Source: Agrostemma githago (lineage: Eukaryota > Streptophyta > Magnoliopsida > Caryophyllales > Caryophyllaceae). Taken from it: a stretch of DNA of 64,000 nt. Location: NCBI GenBank assembly GCA_958450325.1, contig OY288262.1:6243142-6307141 (forward strand), given 5' to 3'. This document shows, piece by piece, positions 45,326 through 56,290 of this stretch (the first letter of the stretch is position 1; each line of letters begins with the position of its first letter). The notes beneath the pieces are model-generated. The model ran no database searches and was not told the origin of the DNA. It worked only from the letters and a program-made list of their open reading frames with translations. Made by a program: the position numbers and the translations under genes.

Positions 45326-46780
45326 ACCTTTGAGTTGGGTATTGTATCTGCTATCGCCATTTGTGACAATAGTTGTCGGTTCCAAGTCCCTTCCTACACG
45401 TCAGACATGAGATGTATCTCTATTCAATGTCCGTTCTAATTTCAGTTATTTGTCTGTGGCACGTGTAGGTTGCTTTCTGTGCGTTGAATTGCGGTCGAAC
45501 ACAAGTTTCATTATATTTCGATTGAGTATCTCTCAATTTTTATATAGTTATTGTAAATGTTATCTTACCATGTCCATGATCTCCATCTCCTTGAGTTCCT
45601 TAATTGATTTTCGATTGGCTGACATTGTGTCCTCAGTTTGTTGTTGTATGTTGTTTTGGAGGTATATTCAACTGATTTTGGTGATGTAACCCTGTATTAT
45701 TTGTAAAAATAAATAGTTATACCAGATTTCTCGGATTTCTTATAGAGTGGTTAGTTTATAGCAAATGATTTGTGTGAGGGTTACCATTCCAATAATTCTC
45801 TTGTTTCAAGTATGTCCATGTCTATATACACTTTTGTTCCGTAATTTGTAGTTGGTATCCGTCTGCATTGAAAGTAAGCAGGTTTAGTAACATATAGAAA
45901 ATAAAATTGGTGAAATTATTTCTTACCGTTGTATAGGACAACTCTTGTTGAGGTAATGATAATTGTGTTAGGCTTGCCGGATTCTGTTGTGAAGCTTCCA
46001 TCAACGTAATGATAACAATGTAAATGTTGCGAACCGATTCTTGTTTCCAGACGACAGCACGGCAAAATCCACATTGCTCAGTTGGGCGGCCAAAACTCCA
46101 AGGCAGCACAAATTTTCCTGATGAAGAAAACGTGTTCAAGAACGATATTAGTTGAAAAGGGGAACAAATTTCGTAATAGAATTAGCAGACTGTGTGCGCA
46201 GATGTAGGGTGAAAAGCTACGTGTGCCAAGGTGAATAAAGTGTACTTGATAAAAGGTTGATATTTGCCGAAGTATTAGGCACAGGATTGTCCGTGTGGGT
46301 GGTGGTCGGCCCTGCTATTGAAGAAGTTCTGTTATTACATATGTAGTACGATAATTTTGTGCACAGGGTAGTGGAAGACGGGAATGAAATGATACCTGTA
46401 ATGTTAGGGCCGGTTCTTTGTTCGGTTGGGTGTGGGCGCAAGCCAACGGTCTTAAGTAGCGTTGGTCTGAACAACATGTATTTGCGCCCTCCTTTTCGAT
46501 AACTGCACTCCCCTTCGTCAATCCTCGCAGGCCTCTTTTGGTGGTTCATTTCTATGTCGGGAGCACGTGTTCTATTTGTTTGGTCAAGATGCGTGGAATG
46601 GTCGGGCGAGGCCACAAGCTGCGTTGGAGAGTCGGTGTATTGGTGTCTATTCAAGTGTATTATTTGAGCAAGTATATTCGAGTCTGGAACCTCTATTCCC
46701 TTTGACAATGGAGTGTGGTCCATGCTGCTGACTATTATCGTACTTCCGAGGGGCGGGAAGATGCACATACAATGGGCCAA

Positions 46781-47511
46781 GCATTAATCGTACACCCAAA
46801 TGGCAAATACAGGGTTGTTTTGAACTGAACCATGAACCTACATATGTTAAAGAGTTTCATTATAAAATAAGATTAACTAGTATATATCTTATGATAAATT
46901 GAAAATAGAATTCATAATTACCATACTTAGGTAATTATATTTATTAATCTTTGCATATAAAACTCTTAACATGTCCCCAAGGAACACATTTTAGAAAGAA
47001 CCATAATTAATACAGTAATACTCCAGTAATGGTAGATTGGTAGGTCCCTTGCTTTTTGTTTAAGAAGAGATTCTAGACAGCACCAAAAAAAAACATTTCA
47101 ACCTAACGCACAAACACTTACCTTACCTAACCTCACCTAAAGGCCACTCACCCCACCCAGTAATTAATATGAGGATGCAACCCATAGGCCACTCATCTCA
47201 CCTCACCTAAAGGCAAATTCAATTAATTTCAAGTTTAAAATAGCAACTTCATTTCTCATATTCTAATTATGTTGTTAAACTATTAATGAGAAAAAGTCAC
47301 AATAATGTGAAAAAAAACCTATTTATTAGGGGTATTACCCTTAGTAAATGATAAATGACCCATAGGCCACTCACCTCACCTCACCTAAAGGCAAATTCAA
47401 TTGATTTAAAAATAGCACCTTCATTTCTCATATTCTAATTATGTTGTTAAACTATTAATGAAGCCTATTGATTAGGGGTATTACCCTTAGTAAATGATAA
47501 ACTAGGTATGT
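46781..47511. other. Spacer with a 160-170-bp tandem duplication
   Basis: About 47,184-47,352 and 47,353-47,510 are direct copies (CCCATAGGCCACTCA...TTAGGGGTATTACCCTTAGT). No genes. Confidence 0.6.
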
Positions 47512-48461
47512 GGCCCGTGAAATTCACAAGATTATCTGTCTCAACTTTTTTATCGTATTGTTAATATTTCTGATCAAGTGTTGTCAAATAATTCAGGTAA
47601 AATTGTTGTCATGGGTGATCTTACAAAATTCATATAAAGCCAGTAGTTAATTCATACTCCGTATCTTACAAAATTGAAGGAAATGTTCGAAAAATAAAGC
47701 GTATTAAATTTTAAAAAAAATATAAAATATTTGTATCTCTTCATTGTTTTATACTCCTATTATTTTTTAATTCAAATATAAAGTTTTTAATGCTAAATAA
47801 TACACAAAGTAATTATTCATATTAACTTTGACTGATCATTACGACGAAAGTAAATTAAATGGTGAAACAACCAAACTATTAATGTTTTTTAAAAACATAT
47901 TAGGCTTTCTTAAGATTAATAAATTATGCTTAAATGAAATATTAAGTCGTGTTTGTCATTTCCTTACTAATTTTTTTTATTGATGGTTTACCTTTAATTA
48001 GAATCAAATACTTGTCATCTACTTTGATTATCACTTTGCAACTTTTTCTTAATCATATTTTGTAAGTTTCTTCAATTTTGAATATAAATAAAAGTTCACT
48101 CTTATAAACACAAAACCCATGAGATTTCAAGTTAACTCGAAATATATTTATTAAAATAATCAATATCAATATCAATATCAATTAAAATTAAATTAATATA
48201 CCTAAAACATGAGAAATTGCATACTTGATTATTGGCTTCGCATAAGTTCAATAAACAAAAACAAATGCAAAAGATAAAATTAGTACTAAAATTAGTATCA
48301 ACGAAGAACAATTACAAAACTGAAGAAAATATTTATAAAATAGAACGAATGAAATGTGAATAAGAACTCTCAAAATACAAATGATTTTTTTTCAACTCTC
48401 CATTATATTACTTTTTTAGTTATATAATGATGATTATGAAGTTCTTCATGATAAATAACAT
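47512..48461 (-). mobile_element. Helitron fragment, 3' end at left, cut by the copia array
   Basis: On the minus strand it ends with the hairpin region GTGAATTTCACGGG, CCACATAC and CTAG with A outside. It is a diverged relative of 28,104-28,881 and of 28,882-29,793. The 5' end is not seen, because the copia array begins at 48,462. Confidence 0.55.
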
Positions 48462-48834
48462 TGTTATAACGGAAGAGAAAGACAAACAAATAAGAACGTA
48501 AAATCGAGAGACAGACAGATTTACGTGGTTCACTAACAACCTGTTAGCTACGTCCACGGCCAGAAGAAGGGGATAGTTTTTTTAATTTGAGGAGAGGTTA
48601 CAGATTTCAGACTGATATCATAATTTCTAGGGTAGAGGTATGAGAGTTTATATACTACTCTTAACCTAAACAGAAACCCTAAACAGATTAGGAAACCCTA
48701 TACAATAAGGAAACCTAGGTTAGATACTCTAATCAATAAGATATTAATTAGGAAACTTTCCTAATTAAACAGATTCAGGTCGGGAACCAATTCGAGATCC
48801 GAAAAGACAATTGCTAGGCACTTATTTCCTAACA
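48462..48834 (-). repeat. Copia LTR copy 1 (373 bp)
   Basis: It starts TGTTATAACGG and ends TTTCCTAACA in the plus direction, giving TGTTA...TAACA termini. The polypurine tract (minus CAAGGTGGAGAT, 48,835-48,846) adjoins it. Confidence 0.9.
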
Positions 48835-49043
48835 ATCTCCACCTTGACTCGAATTGTCTCTCAATCAGATCAGACAGATGCACTCCAACGAATGTCAGAT
48901 GTATCAGAAATCTCCTCAATCAGACAGATGTACCAGATGCACTCCAACGAATATCAGATGTACCAGAAATAAAACTCCTCTCCCTCTCATGCCTCAGATA
49001 TTGCCCAACAAAGAGCGATCTTCCCCGAGATTTCGACTGTCTT

Positions 49044-49200
49044 TTTCACCCAAGACACGGGTCTTGCCTTTTTCACCCAAGGCACGGGTCTTGCCTTTTT
49101 CACCCAAGGCACGGGTCTTGCCTTTTTCACCCAAGGCACGGGTCCTGCCTTTTTAACCCAAGGCACGGGTCCTGTCTTTTTTCACCCAAGGCACGGGTCT
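49044..49200. repeat. 27-bp tandem repeat in copia internal copy 1
   Basis: About six units of TTTTCACCCAAGGCACGGG plus TCTTGCC. The corresponding array in copy 2 is at about 50,247-50,405. Confidence 0.85.
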
Positions 49201-49651
49201 GATAGACCTATCCTTTCATCTTCATGACCATACCTGCTCCGAAGCTTGATTGACCGCTCACGGGCCAAACTTTGCTGCTTCTGAACTGGTAATGAAGAAA
49301 CTGATGTTCAGATTCAGATTCAGATTCGGACTGTAGTGGTTGATCTTCAGACTTTGCTTCACTCTCATCAAGAGTTACTTGCTGCTCCACCTGTTTATCA
49401 GTACTACCACTACTACTTCTATCTTCCTCCGGTTTCAGTGATGATATCATCCGACAGACTGAACTCTCCTCCAGAACGGCCATCTCAGCGGTGACTGTGT
49501 CGTCTTTCTTCACGAATGGCGCCCACCGTCTCTATTGTTTTAACAACGCCCGTATCTTGATCTGCCACAGACTAAAACTATTTCTCCCATCAAAACTCTC
49601 AATTTTAACGCTCAACCCAGACATCTTTCTCACAAATCAAATTAACCTGAA

Positions 49652-49663
49652 GCTCTGATACCG
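49652..49663 (-). other. Primer-binding site, initiator tRNA-Met
   Basis: The minus strand reads CGGTATCAGAGC, three bases from the LTR, one mismatch from TGGTATCAGAGC. The copy at 63,730-63,741 is perfect. Confidence 0.85.
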
Positions 49664-49666
49664 GTT

Positions 49667-50039
49667 TGTTATAACGGAAGAGAAAGACAAACAAATAAGA
49701 ACGTAAAATCGAGAGACAGACAGATTTACGTGGTTCACTAACAACCTGTTAGCTACGTCCACGGGCAGAAGAAGGGGATAGTTTTATTAATTTGAGGAGA
49801 GGTTACAGATTTCAAACTGATATCATAATTTCTAGGGTAGAGGTATGAGAGTTTATATACTACTCTCAACCTAAACAGAAACCCTAAACAGATTAGGAAA
49901 CCCTATACAATAAGGAAACCTAGGTCAGATACTCTAATCAATCAGATATTAATTAGGAAACTTTCCTAATTAAACAGATTCAGGTCGGGAACCAATTCGA
50001 GATCCGAAAAGACAATTGCTAGGCACTTATTTCCTAACA
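49667..50039 (-). repeat. Copia LTR copy 2 (373 bp)
   Basis: Same length and ends as copy 1, with only a few differences by eye. It is shared by the two internal units. Confidence 0.9.
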
Positions 50040-50690
50040 ATCTCCACCTTGACTCGAATTGTCTCTCAATCAGATCAGACAGATGCACTCCAATGAATGT
50101 CAGATGTATCAGAAATCTCCTCAATCAGACAGATGTACCAGATGCACTCCAACGAATACCAGATGTACCAGAAATAAAACTCCTCTCCCCCTCATGCCTC
50201 AGATATTGCCCAACAAAGAGCGATCTTCCCCGAGATCTCGACTGTCTTTTTCACCCAAGACACGGGTCTTGCCTTTTTCACCCAAGGCACGGGTCTTGCC
50301 TTTTTCACCCAAGGCACGGGTCTTGCCTTTTTTCACCCAAGGCACGAGTCCTGCCTTTTTAACCCAAGGCACGGGTCCTGCCTTGTTTCACCCAAGGCAC
50401 GGGTCTGATAGACCTATCCTTTCATCTTCATGACCATACCTGTTCCGAAGCTTGATTGACCGCTCACGGGCCAAACTTTGCTGCTTCTGAACTGGTAATG
50501 AAGAAACTGATGGTTCAGATTCAGATTCAGATTCGGACTGTAGTGGTTGATCTTCAGACTTTGCTTCACTCTCATCAAGAGTTACTTGCTGCTCCACCTG
50601 TTTATCAGTACTACCACTACTACTTCTATCTTCCTCCGATTTCAGTGATGATATCATCCGACAGACTGAACTCTCCTCCAGAACGGCCAT
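50040..50690 (-). pseudogene. Copia internal region copy 2, distal part
   Basis: It continues the frame that begins at 63,711: MAVLEESSVCRMISSLKSE, the acidic linker, then QQSLARERSIKLRNRYG, the basic segment that precedes reverse transcriptase in Tork/Sire elements. It stops near 50,388 in the 27-bp repeats. Element A was inserted within the codons for EMA. Confidence 0.7.
50247..50405. repeat. 27-bp tandem repeat in copia internal copy 2
   Basis: About six units of the same CACCCAAGGCACGGGTC repeat as at 49,044-49,200. Confidence 0.85.
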
Positions 50691-52041
50691 TGATCAACGT
50701 GTTTTATATCGTATTTTATTGTCCCCCGACAACCGTTTTTGAGCTTTTCTTCTTCCATAATTATATGTTTAATGTCGATTTCTATTAGAAAGTCGATACT
50801 GTCGGTTCTCGTGCTATTTTGTAGGTTAAGTTCAATTTCGAGCATATTTAGGAGTGATAACCCGGAAAGCCGAGACGAGGACGGAAGACGAGGAAGAAAA
50901 CGAAAAAGCCAAGAAGCAAAGGAATAACTCAATTACGAGCCCACCAGCACCCACTCGATCGAGTGGTGCTAAGCACTCGATCGAGTGCCTATTTCCGTGA
51001 TCAACCAGACTGCAGATACGGATCCACTCGATCGAGTGCACGCATGTACTCGATCGAGTGCCTTGCTTTCAGGCCGCGAATTGGATTTTCTTTTAATTAG
51101 AATTATGGGCCTGTTTTGTGAGTCCAACTGATTTCTTTTAAATCAGTTGGAGGAGGATTGTCAGACTAGTTTGGACTTATCACTTTTTGTATTCCTAGAG
51201 ATATTACGTTACATTAGCTTAGGGTAGAAGACTACGTTCATTCCGTTTTTCTTCGCAAGATTCATCATATTCCGTTCTTCCTTTTTCAGATCTCAAATTG
51301 TTCGGTATCGCTACTTTAATTTTAATTTTAATTTTAATCTTAATTCCCTAGTTTAATTCTTGTCTTAATTCGTTCTTAGTTTTCGTAGTTATCTGATTTC
51401 AGTCTCGTAGTTTAATTTGATTCGCATTCACCATGTTTAATTGCAATTCATATTTGTTAGTTTATTTACGATTATCATGAGTAGCTAATTTTTATCTAGG
51501 GTTTAAGGGGATCGATGGGTGTTAATTGGGTTATAGAAAATTGACCTGTCTCTGATCATATGAACTGTCGCCTGAATGTTGTTTTAATTCTAATTGATTA
51601 ATTACTGGCCAGGATTAATTAGTTAGTATCACAATTAGGACTTTTCGCCGATCGGGTTAAGGACTAATTAGGTCACGATATTTTGGGTAGACTAGCTTAA
51701 TTCTAGCGACCGCAGGTTAAGTTTAGTTCTAAAGTTTGTAGTAGTACCGACCGGACCTACACCTTAGACAGTTCGATTAGTGACCTGTTAATTGACTCCC
51801 TGACCCGATTGACATTCATTGTGAACCTGAGACCCTAGACCTTTTTATTATTGAGTTACCTTATAGCAATTAGTTGATAGTCCACTCAAACAAAGAGAAA
51901 AACAGTGACCCGTAATCTTTAGTCTAGACCTTAGAACAAGTAATTGAGTCCCGTCTCTTTGTGTTCGACCCCTACTCCACTACCTACATTAGTTAGTGGA
52001 CCTCAGGGTATCTTTGATTAGGGATACGACTACCCCTATCA
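50691..52041 (+). repeat. 5' LTR of element A
   Basis: It is 1,351 bp. It contains four CACTCGATCGAGTG dyads (50,952-51,060), a TTTTAATTTTAATTTTAAT run and, near the end, TGTTCGACCCC. No canonical TATA box is obvious after the dyads. Confidence 0.95.
50952..51060. promoter_or_regulatory. Four CACTCG-AT-CGAGTG dyads in the 5' LTR
   Basis: Sites 50,952-50,965, 50,974-50,987, 51,025-51,038 and 51,047-51,060 (last with T for C in the outer base). Steps are 22, 51 and 22 bp. Confidence 0.8.
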
Positions 52042-52046
52042 AATTT

Positions 52047-52064
52047 TGGCGCCGTTGCCGGGGA
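52047..52064 (+). other. Primer-binding site of element A (tRNA-Asp)
   Basis: TGGCGCCGTTGCCGGGGA lies five bases after the LTR. It is an exact complement of the 3' end of plant tRNA-Asp including CCA. Confidence 0.95.
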
Positions 52065-52174
52065 GACGGTGTTATTTATTTGCTTGTTTTGTGTTTTTGT
52101 CTTTAGATTGCTTGTCTCGAGGAACTTCAGTTCCTTGAGACCGTTTCTCACTTTTTTTTTTGTAGTTTCCTCGT

Positions 52175-53467
52175 ATGCCCAGGTCCTCTCGAATTTCAGG
52201 CTATGTACCACCATTCGATCCTGAACCAGAGAGAACTCTCCGCAGGTCTAGGAAATTCTACAAGGAGATTGCTGAGACAGAAAGATCAGTATCAGTGGAA
52301 CATTCGGACGACGAGCATATATCCGAAGCACTGTCCTTTGAAGAGGATAATTCCACTACTGCCCCCGAGACACCGCTAGTCAAGATGCCTCCCAAACTTG
52401 CTAGCCATTCCGAGCCGGAGCAAAGTGCCCTACCGAAACCATTGAAGAGGCCCACGGCCACTACAGGTACATTCGAGATTCGTCCCGCTTTCATTACGTT
52501 GGTGGAGCGAAATCAATTCGGTGGAGGTCCTGATGAAGACCCGGCGAAGCACATGAAGCTCTCCACCGACTATTGCTCAACTATACCACTCCCCGCGGGA
52601 GTGACAGAAGAAGAGGTGATGGAGATGCTATTCATGTTCTCCCTACGCGATAACGCGAGAGACTGGATCACGGATCTAGACAAGGAGACCGAGGGAATCA
52701 CGGACTGGAACTCCCTAGCCTTAGCTTTTTACAAGCACTATTACACGCCGCAGAAGACCAACATGTTGAGGAGTCAGATTACTAACTTCCGACAGACATC
52801 TCACGAGAATATCTACGAGGCGTGGGTAAGATTTAAAAAGCTAGTTAAGGAGTGCCCACATCACGGATTCGAGGTATGGTTTTTGTGCAATCAATTCTAT
52901 AATGGTTTATATGACGATTGCCGAGCTACGCTCGATTCTGCAGCTAATGGCAGGTTCCAAAACAACGTTGATGATGATAAAGCATGGAAATTGGTTGAAG
53001 ATATGGCTACTCATCACTCACGTTGGGGAAATCCACGAGGTAACACCCGGGGAAATAGTGGTGACTCCGAGTCATCAAATGCCATAGTTAGCCACCTAGC
53101 CGCTTTAACTAAGCGGATTGACTCCATGGAGCTTGCTAGAACCCAAAACCAACAACAACAAGGCGGTATGTACCAAGTTAATGTAATGTCTGAGGTTGTT
53201 TGTGAGAACTGTGGGAATATGGGTCATTATACCCAAGAGTGTGTGAGTTTAGAAACAGCGAATGCATTTCAATCCATGAGACCATACCAACCCTACATGA
53301 ACCAACCGGGCTATGACAAGTCCTTGTTGTCCTATAGGAGTCAAAACGTGCTGAACCCACCACCACCCGGCGGTAACAAAACCGTCCCATATGTAGCACC
53401 CCATAACCGACCCTCCCAAAGCCATAGCAATAACCGACAACAATTCCAAGGAGGGCAACAAAATTAG
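52175..53467 (+). pseudogene. gag: gag of element A
   Basis: The frame opens at MPRSSRISGYVPPF (52,175). It carries the retrotransposon capsid domain at about residues 100-260 (NARDWITDLDKE, FYKHYYTPQKT, IYEAWVRFKKLVKECPHHG) and one CCHC zinc knuckle CENCGNMGHYTQEC at about residues 342-355. Gag forms the particle that packages the element RNA. The frame meets TAG at 53,465-53,467. The same frame then continues without another stop through Trp/Gly/Asn/Gln-rich repeats into the protease part, so gag and pol were one long frame. TAG is one C to T step from CAG, fitting the surrounding Gln-rich sequence. Confidence 0.9.
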
Positions 53468-53640
53468 GGTAACCAACAAGGATGGGGTAACCAACAACAG
53501 TGGGGTAATAACCAACCTTGGGGTAACCAACAACAGTGGGGTAATAACCAACCTTGGGGTAACCAACAAGGGTGGGGGAACCAACAACAATTCCAACCAA
53601 TCCCACAAAACCAAAGCCAAGCTCAAGCTCAAGCTCCAAC
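53468..53640 (+). repeat. Imperfect WGNQQQ coding repeats after the gag stop
   Basis: GGTAACCAACAA...TGGGGTAATAACCAACCTTGG is repeated several times, in frame with gag. It gives a low-complexity Trp-Gly-Asn-Gln linker. Repeat contraction and expansion are likely. Confidence 0.7.
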
Positions 53641-53969
53641 CAACACCGAGTTTGCGGAGATTAAAGCATTGTTGATGCAAGGTATCCAAAGTCATAACAA
53701 GCTAGAAACTCAAGTCAACCAGATACTTGCCCATAACAAGATGCTAGATACCCAAGTAGCACAACTTGCCGCCCAAAAGCAAGCTAGGCCACCGGGTACT
53801 TTACCTCCTCAAGGCGAACAATCACACGAGCAAGCCAATGCGATCACATTGAGAAGCGGAACCGAATATGACGGTCCGAAGATGCCCGAGGAGTATGTTG
53901 TGGTTGAGGAGACCGAGTTGGAGAAGCAAGAGCTAGCCGAGGAAGCGTTGAGCAGGCCACGAATTGAGG

Positions 53970-54236
53970 CTACTCGATCGAGTAACACCACCTCACTCGA
54001 TCGAGTAGACCCCAAAAAACCAGGCAGAGAGCAGTCAAGTGCACCACTCGACCGAGTCACGCCTGACTCGATCGAGTTGGAGGTCACTCGACCGAGTGGT
54101 ATCAGCCCACTCGGTCGAGTAGACCCTCCAAAAGGGGTCAGTAACCCCCCAGTGATGCCACTCGACCGAGTGCCTACAGGTGACTCGATCGAGTATGATG
54201 ACACTCGACCGAGTCAGCCTGTACTCGGTCGAGTGG
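53970..54236. repeat. Ten ACTCG-NN-CGAGT dyads inside the gag-protease linker
   Basis: Sites start at 53,972, 53,995, 54,046, 54,066, 54,086, 54,109, 54,160, 54,183, 54,203 and 54,223. Steps are 23, 51, 20, 20, 23, 51, 23, 20 and 20 bp. Centres are AT, AC or GT. Read in two frames they give TRSS/TRPS and LDRV/LGRV peptides, so the DNA motif is conserved more than the peptide. Confidence 0.85.
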
Positions 54237-55225
54237 ATAACGTAACGCCTAACTCCGCTTCTTTTCATCCCCAGGTTTCAACTAAGGATGCTAATTCTTC
54301 TCAAGCGTCCCCGTCTCAAGCCAAGGAGCCTGCGATTCCGATCATACTTCCATTTCCCTACCGACAGCGTAAGACAAAGCTTGATCAACAGTTCGGTAAG
54401 TTTATGGAAGTCGTTAAGAATCTGCAGGTAAGTGTTCCTTTTACTGATTTGATCACTCAAGTTCCTACTTACGCGAAATTCATGAAGGAAATACTAACTC
54501 GTAAGCGATCTTTTAGTGAGACAGAGACAGTTGCTTTCACAGAAGAATGTAGCGCGCTACTACAGAGTCGTACTCCGCCAAAGCTCAAGGATCCAGGGAG
54601 TTTTTCTATCCCTTATACTATAGGGACATTAGCTATCGATAAGGCCCTGTGTGACTTAGGAGCTAGCGTCAGTGTCATGCCGTATTCTATTTGTCAGAAA
54701 TTGAATATGGGTGTTTTGAAATGTACTAATATGACTCTGCAGATGGCTGATCGATCGGTCAAATATCCTTTAGGTGTCTTAGAGGATGTTCCGGTCCAAG
54801 TAGGGAAATTCTTTATTCCCGTAGACTTTGTTGTCTTAGACATGGCTGAGGATGCCATAAGACCTATTATCCTCGGTCGCCCTTTCCTACACACGGCAGG
54901 GGCGATCATCGACGTCAAGAATGGGAAGCTCATACTCTCCGTAGGAGATGACACCGTGACTTTTAGTCTCGATCAAGCTCTTAAGAAACCCATGATAGAA
55001 GAGTCTTGCTATAGCATAGATGTCATTGATTTGGAAATAGAAAATTATATTGACGACTATCTTGACAGGGACTCTTTGGAGAAATTGCTAACATACGGCG
55101 ATGCTGATGCCGAGAAGAGATCATGGAGCGCGGAAGTAGATGAGCTGGAACGCATGCTAAACGGAAAGGAGAGCACTATAGAGAAGGTATACAGTCTCGG
55201 CACCCTAAAAAGGAGGTCGAGGTAA

Positions 55226-56290
55226 GTAAACCTGAACTAAAACCCCTCCCCTCTAATTTGAAATATGCATTTCTAGATGATAAGGGTCTAAACCCCGTAA
55301 TTGTCAACGCTGCACTCACAGATAGCCAACTTTCGGAGTTGTTAGTCATCTTACGACGACATAAGAAGGCTATTGGGTACAGTATTGATGACCTACGTGG
55401 TATTAGTCCCGAGTTTTGCATGCATCGCATTCACTTAGAGGGAGACCATAGACCATCCATTCAGGGACAACGTAGGTTGAACCCGAACATGCAGGATGTG
55501 GTTAGGAAGGAGGTTATGAAACTCCTAGATGCTGGCATTGTCTATCCCATTTCCGACTCTAAATGGGTTAGTCCAGTCCAAGTGGTCCCTAAGAAGGGTG
55601 GGACCACGGTTATCACGAACGAGAGGAATGAACTTATTTCTACTCGATTAGTTGGATGGAGAATGTGTATTGACTACCGTAAGCTGAATGTAGCTACTAG
55701 GAAAGACCATTTCCCACTCCCCTTTATTGACCAGATGCTAGAGCGTCTTGCTTGCCATAAGTACTTCTGCTACTTAGATGGCTACTCGGGATTTTTCCAA
55801 ATCCGAATTCACCCAGACGACCAGGAGAAAACAACTTTCACCTGTCCCCACGGCACCTTCGCATACCGAAGGATGCCTTTTGACCTTTGTAATGCCCCGG
55901 CCACTTTCCAACGTTGTATGATGTCCATATTTTCGGACCTTATCGAGTCTGTCATGGAAGTCTTCATGGATGATTTCAGTGTATATGGCACTGATTATGA
56001 TGCATGTTTACTTAATCTTACACGGGTCTTGCAACGTTGTGAGGAGACCAATTTGGTCTTAAACTGGGAGAAATGTCACTTCATGGTGACTGAGGGAGTC
56101 GTTTTGGGTCATTTAGTGTCCGAACGCGGCATCCAAGTGGATAAAGCGAAAGTCGAGGTGATTGAGCAATTACCATACCCCGTTATTGTTAAGGGTGTGC
56201 GGAGTTTTCTTGGTCACGCGGGTTTTTACCGCCGTTTCATCCAAGATTGCCAAGCCTTTGACTCAGCTGCTCCTCAAAGATGCCCCGTTC
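55226..56290 (+). pseudogene. Reverse transcriptase of element A
   Basis: The frame starts in KPELKPLPSNLKYAFL and includes the RT landmarks WRMCIDYRKLN (about 55,660), LDGYSGFFQI, FAYRRMPFDLCNAPATFQ and the catalytic FMDDF (55,962-55,976), then VLGHLVSERGIQVD and FLGHAGFYRRFIQ. It copies RNA into cDNA using tRNA-Asp as primer. Directly after FYRRFIQD the frame is lost at about 56,250. RNase H continues in a frame that fits an 11-bp deletion, plausibly between two copies of a short CCAAGATT-like repeat. FMDD rather than YIDD or YVDD is a common plant gypsy variant. Confidence 0.9.

Larger units (their letters stand above)
31175..46780 (-). pseudogene. Helitron-type Cys region plus RPA-like gene, split by two LTR insertions
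   Basis: Five minus-strand exons can be read: 46,247-46,780, 45,927-46,117, 45,328-45,419, 43,557-43,677 and 31,175-31,270. The second encodes GRPTEQCGFCRAVVWKQES, like the Cys segment near the N-terminus of plant Helitron proteins. The third is a zinc ribbon (CLTCRKG...NYCHKW) and the fourth an OB-fold strand set (YRIIGTLSDGDTKES, VVFDKEAEKIIG), as in the C-terminal domain of RPA large subunits. The last is a Lys-rich tail ending in TAG. The zinc ribbon's last Cys is Trp, and an in-frame TAG follows two codons later. Solo LTR C sits exactly on the third exon's donor, and element B lies in the last intron. The Helitron link of the first exons is less certain than the RPA part. Confidence 0.55.
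48835..49666 (-). pseudogene. Copia internal region copy 1: gag N-terminus fused to IN-RT linker
   Basis: The minus-strand frame starts near 49,623 with MSGLSVKIESFDGRNSF, the usual start of Tork-type copia gag. It runs into VKKDDTVTAEMAVLEESS, then an acidic Ser/Glu-rich stretch (VEQQVTLDESEAKSED) like the linker between integrase and reverse transcriptase. Capsid, zinc knuckle, protease, integrase core and reverse transcriptase are absent. A TAG at 49,532-49,534 stands where the sister copy (63,610-63,612) has CAG. The downstream part dissolves into the 27-bp repeats at 49,044-49,200. Confidence 0.75.
53468..55225 (+). pseudogene. gag-protease linker and aspartic protease of element A
   Basis: Continuing the gag frame, it holds a coiled-coil-like stretch (QILAHNKMLDTQVAQLAAQ), a linker packed with CTCGATCGAG dyads (53,970-54,235), and then the protease. 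Protease motifs: DKALCDLGASVSVMPYSIC with the catalytic DLGAS at about 54,653, and the ILGRPFL block near 54,870. Protease cuts the polyprotein in the particle. The frame ends at 55,225 in a region where reverse transcriptase continues one base out of phase. The change near 55,200 equals a one-base loss or two-base gain. The local sequence (CCCTAAAAAGG) is not a canonical -1 slippery heptamer in this frame. Confidence 0.85.

Noticed and set aside
49044..49200. Regular short repeats resembling a CRISPR array
   Set aside because: The units are contiguous with no unique spacers, and this is plant DNA.
48854..50433. Plus-strand frames of 100-124 codons over the copia internal regions
   Set aside because: They are antisense to the gag/linker frame and are produced by the 27-bp repeat (PKARVLPFS periodicity).
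55195..55230. Programmed -1 frameshift between protease and reverse transcriptase in element A
   Set aside because: The A-run lacks a canonical X XXY YYZ heptamer in the upstream frame, and the element has other inactivating changes. An ordinary indel is simpler, though family comparison would decide.
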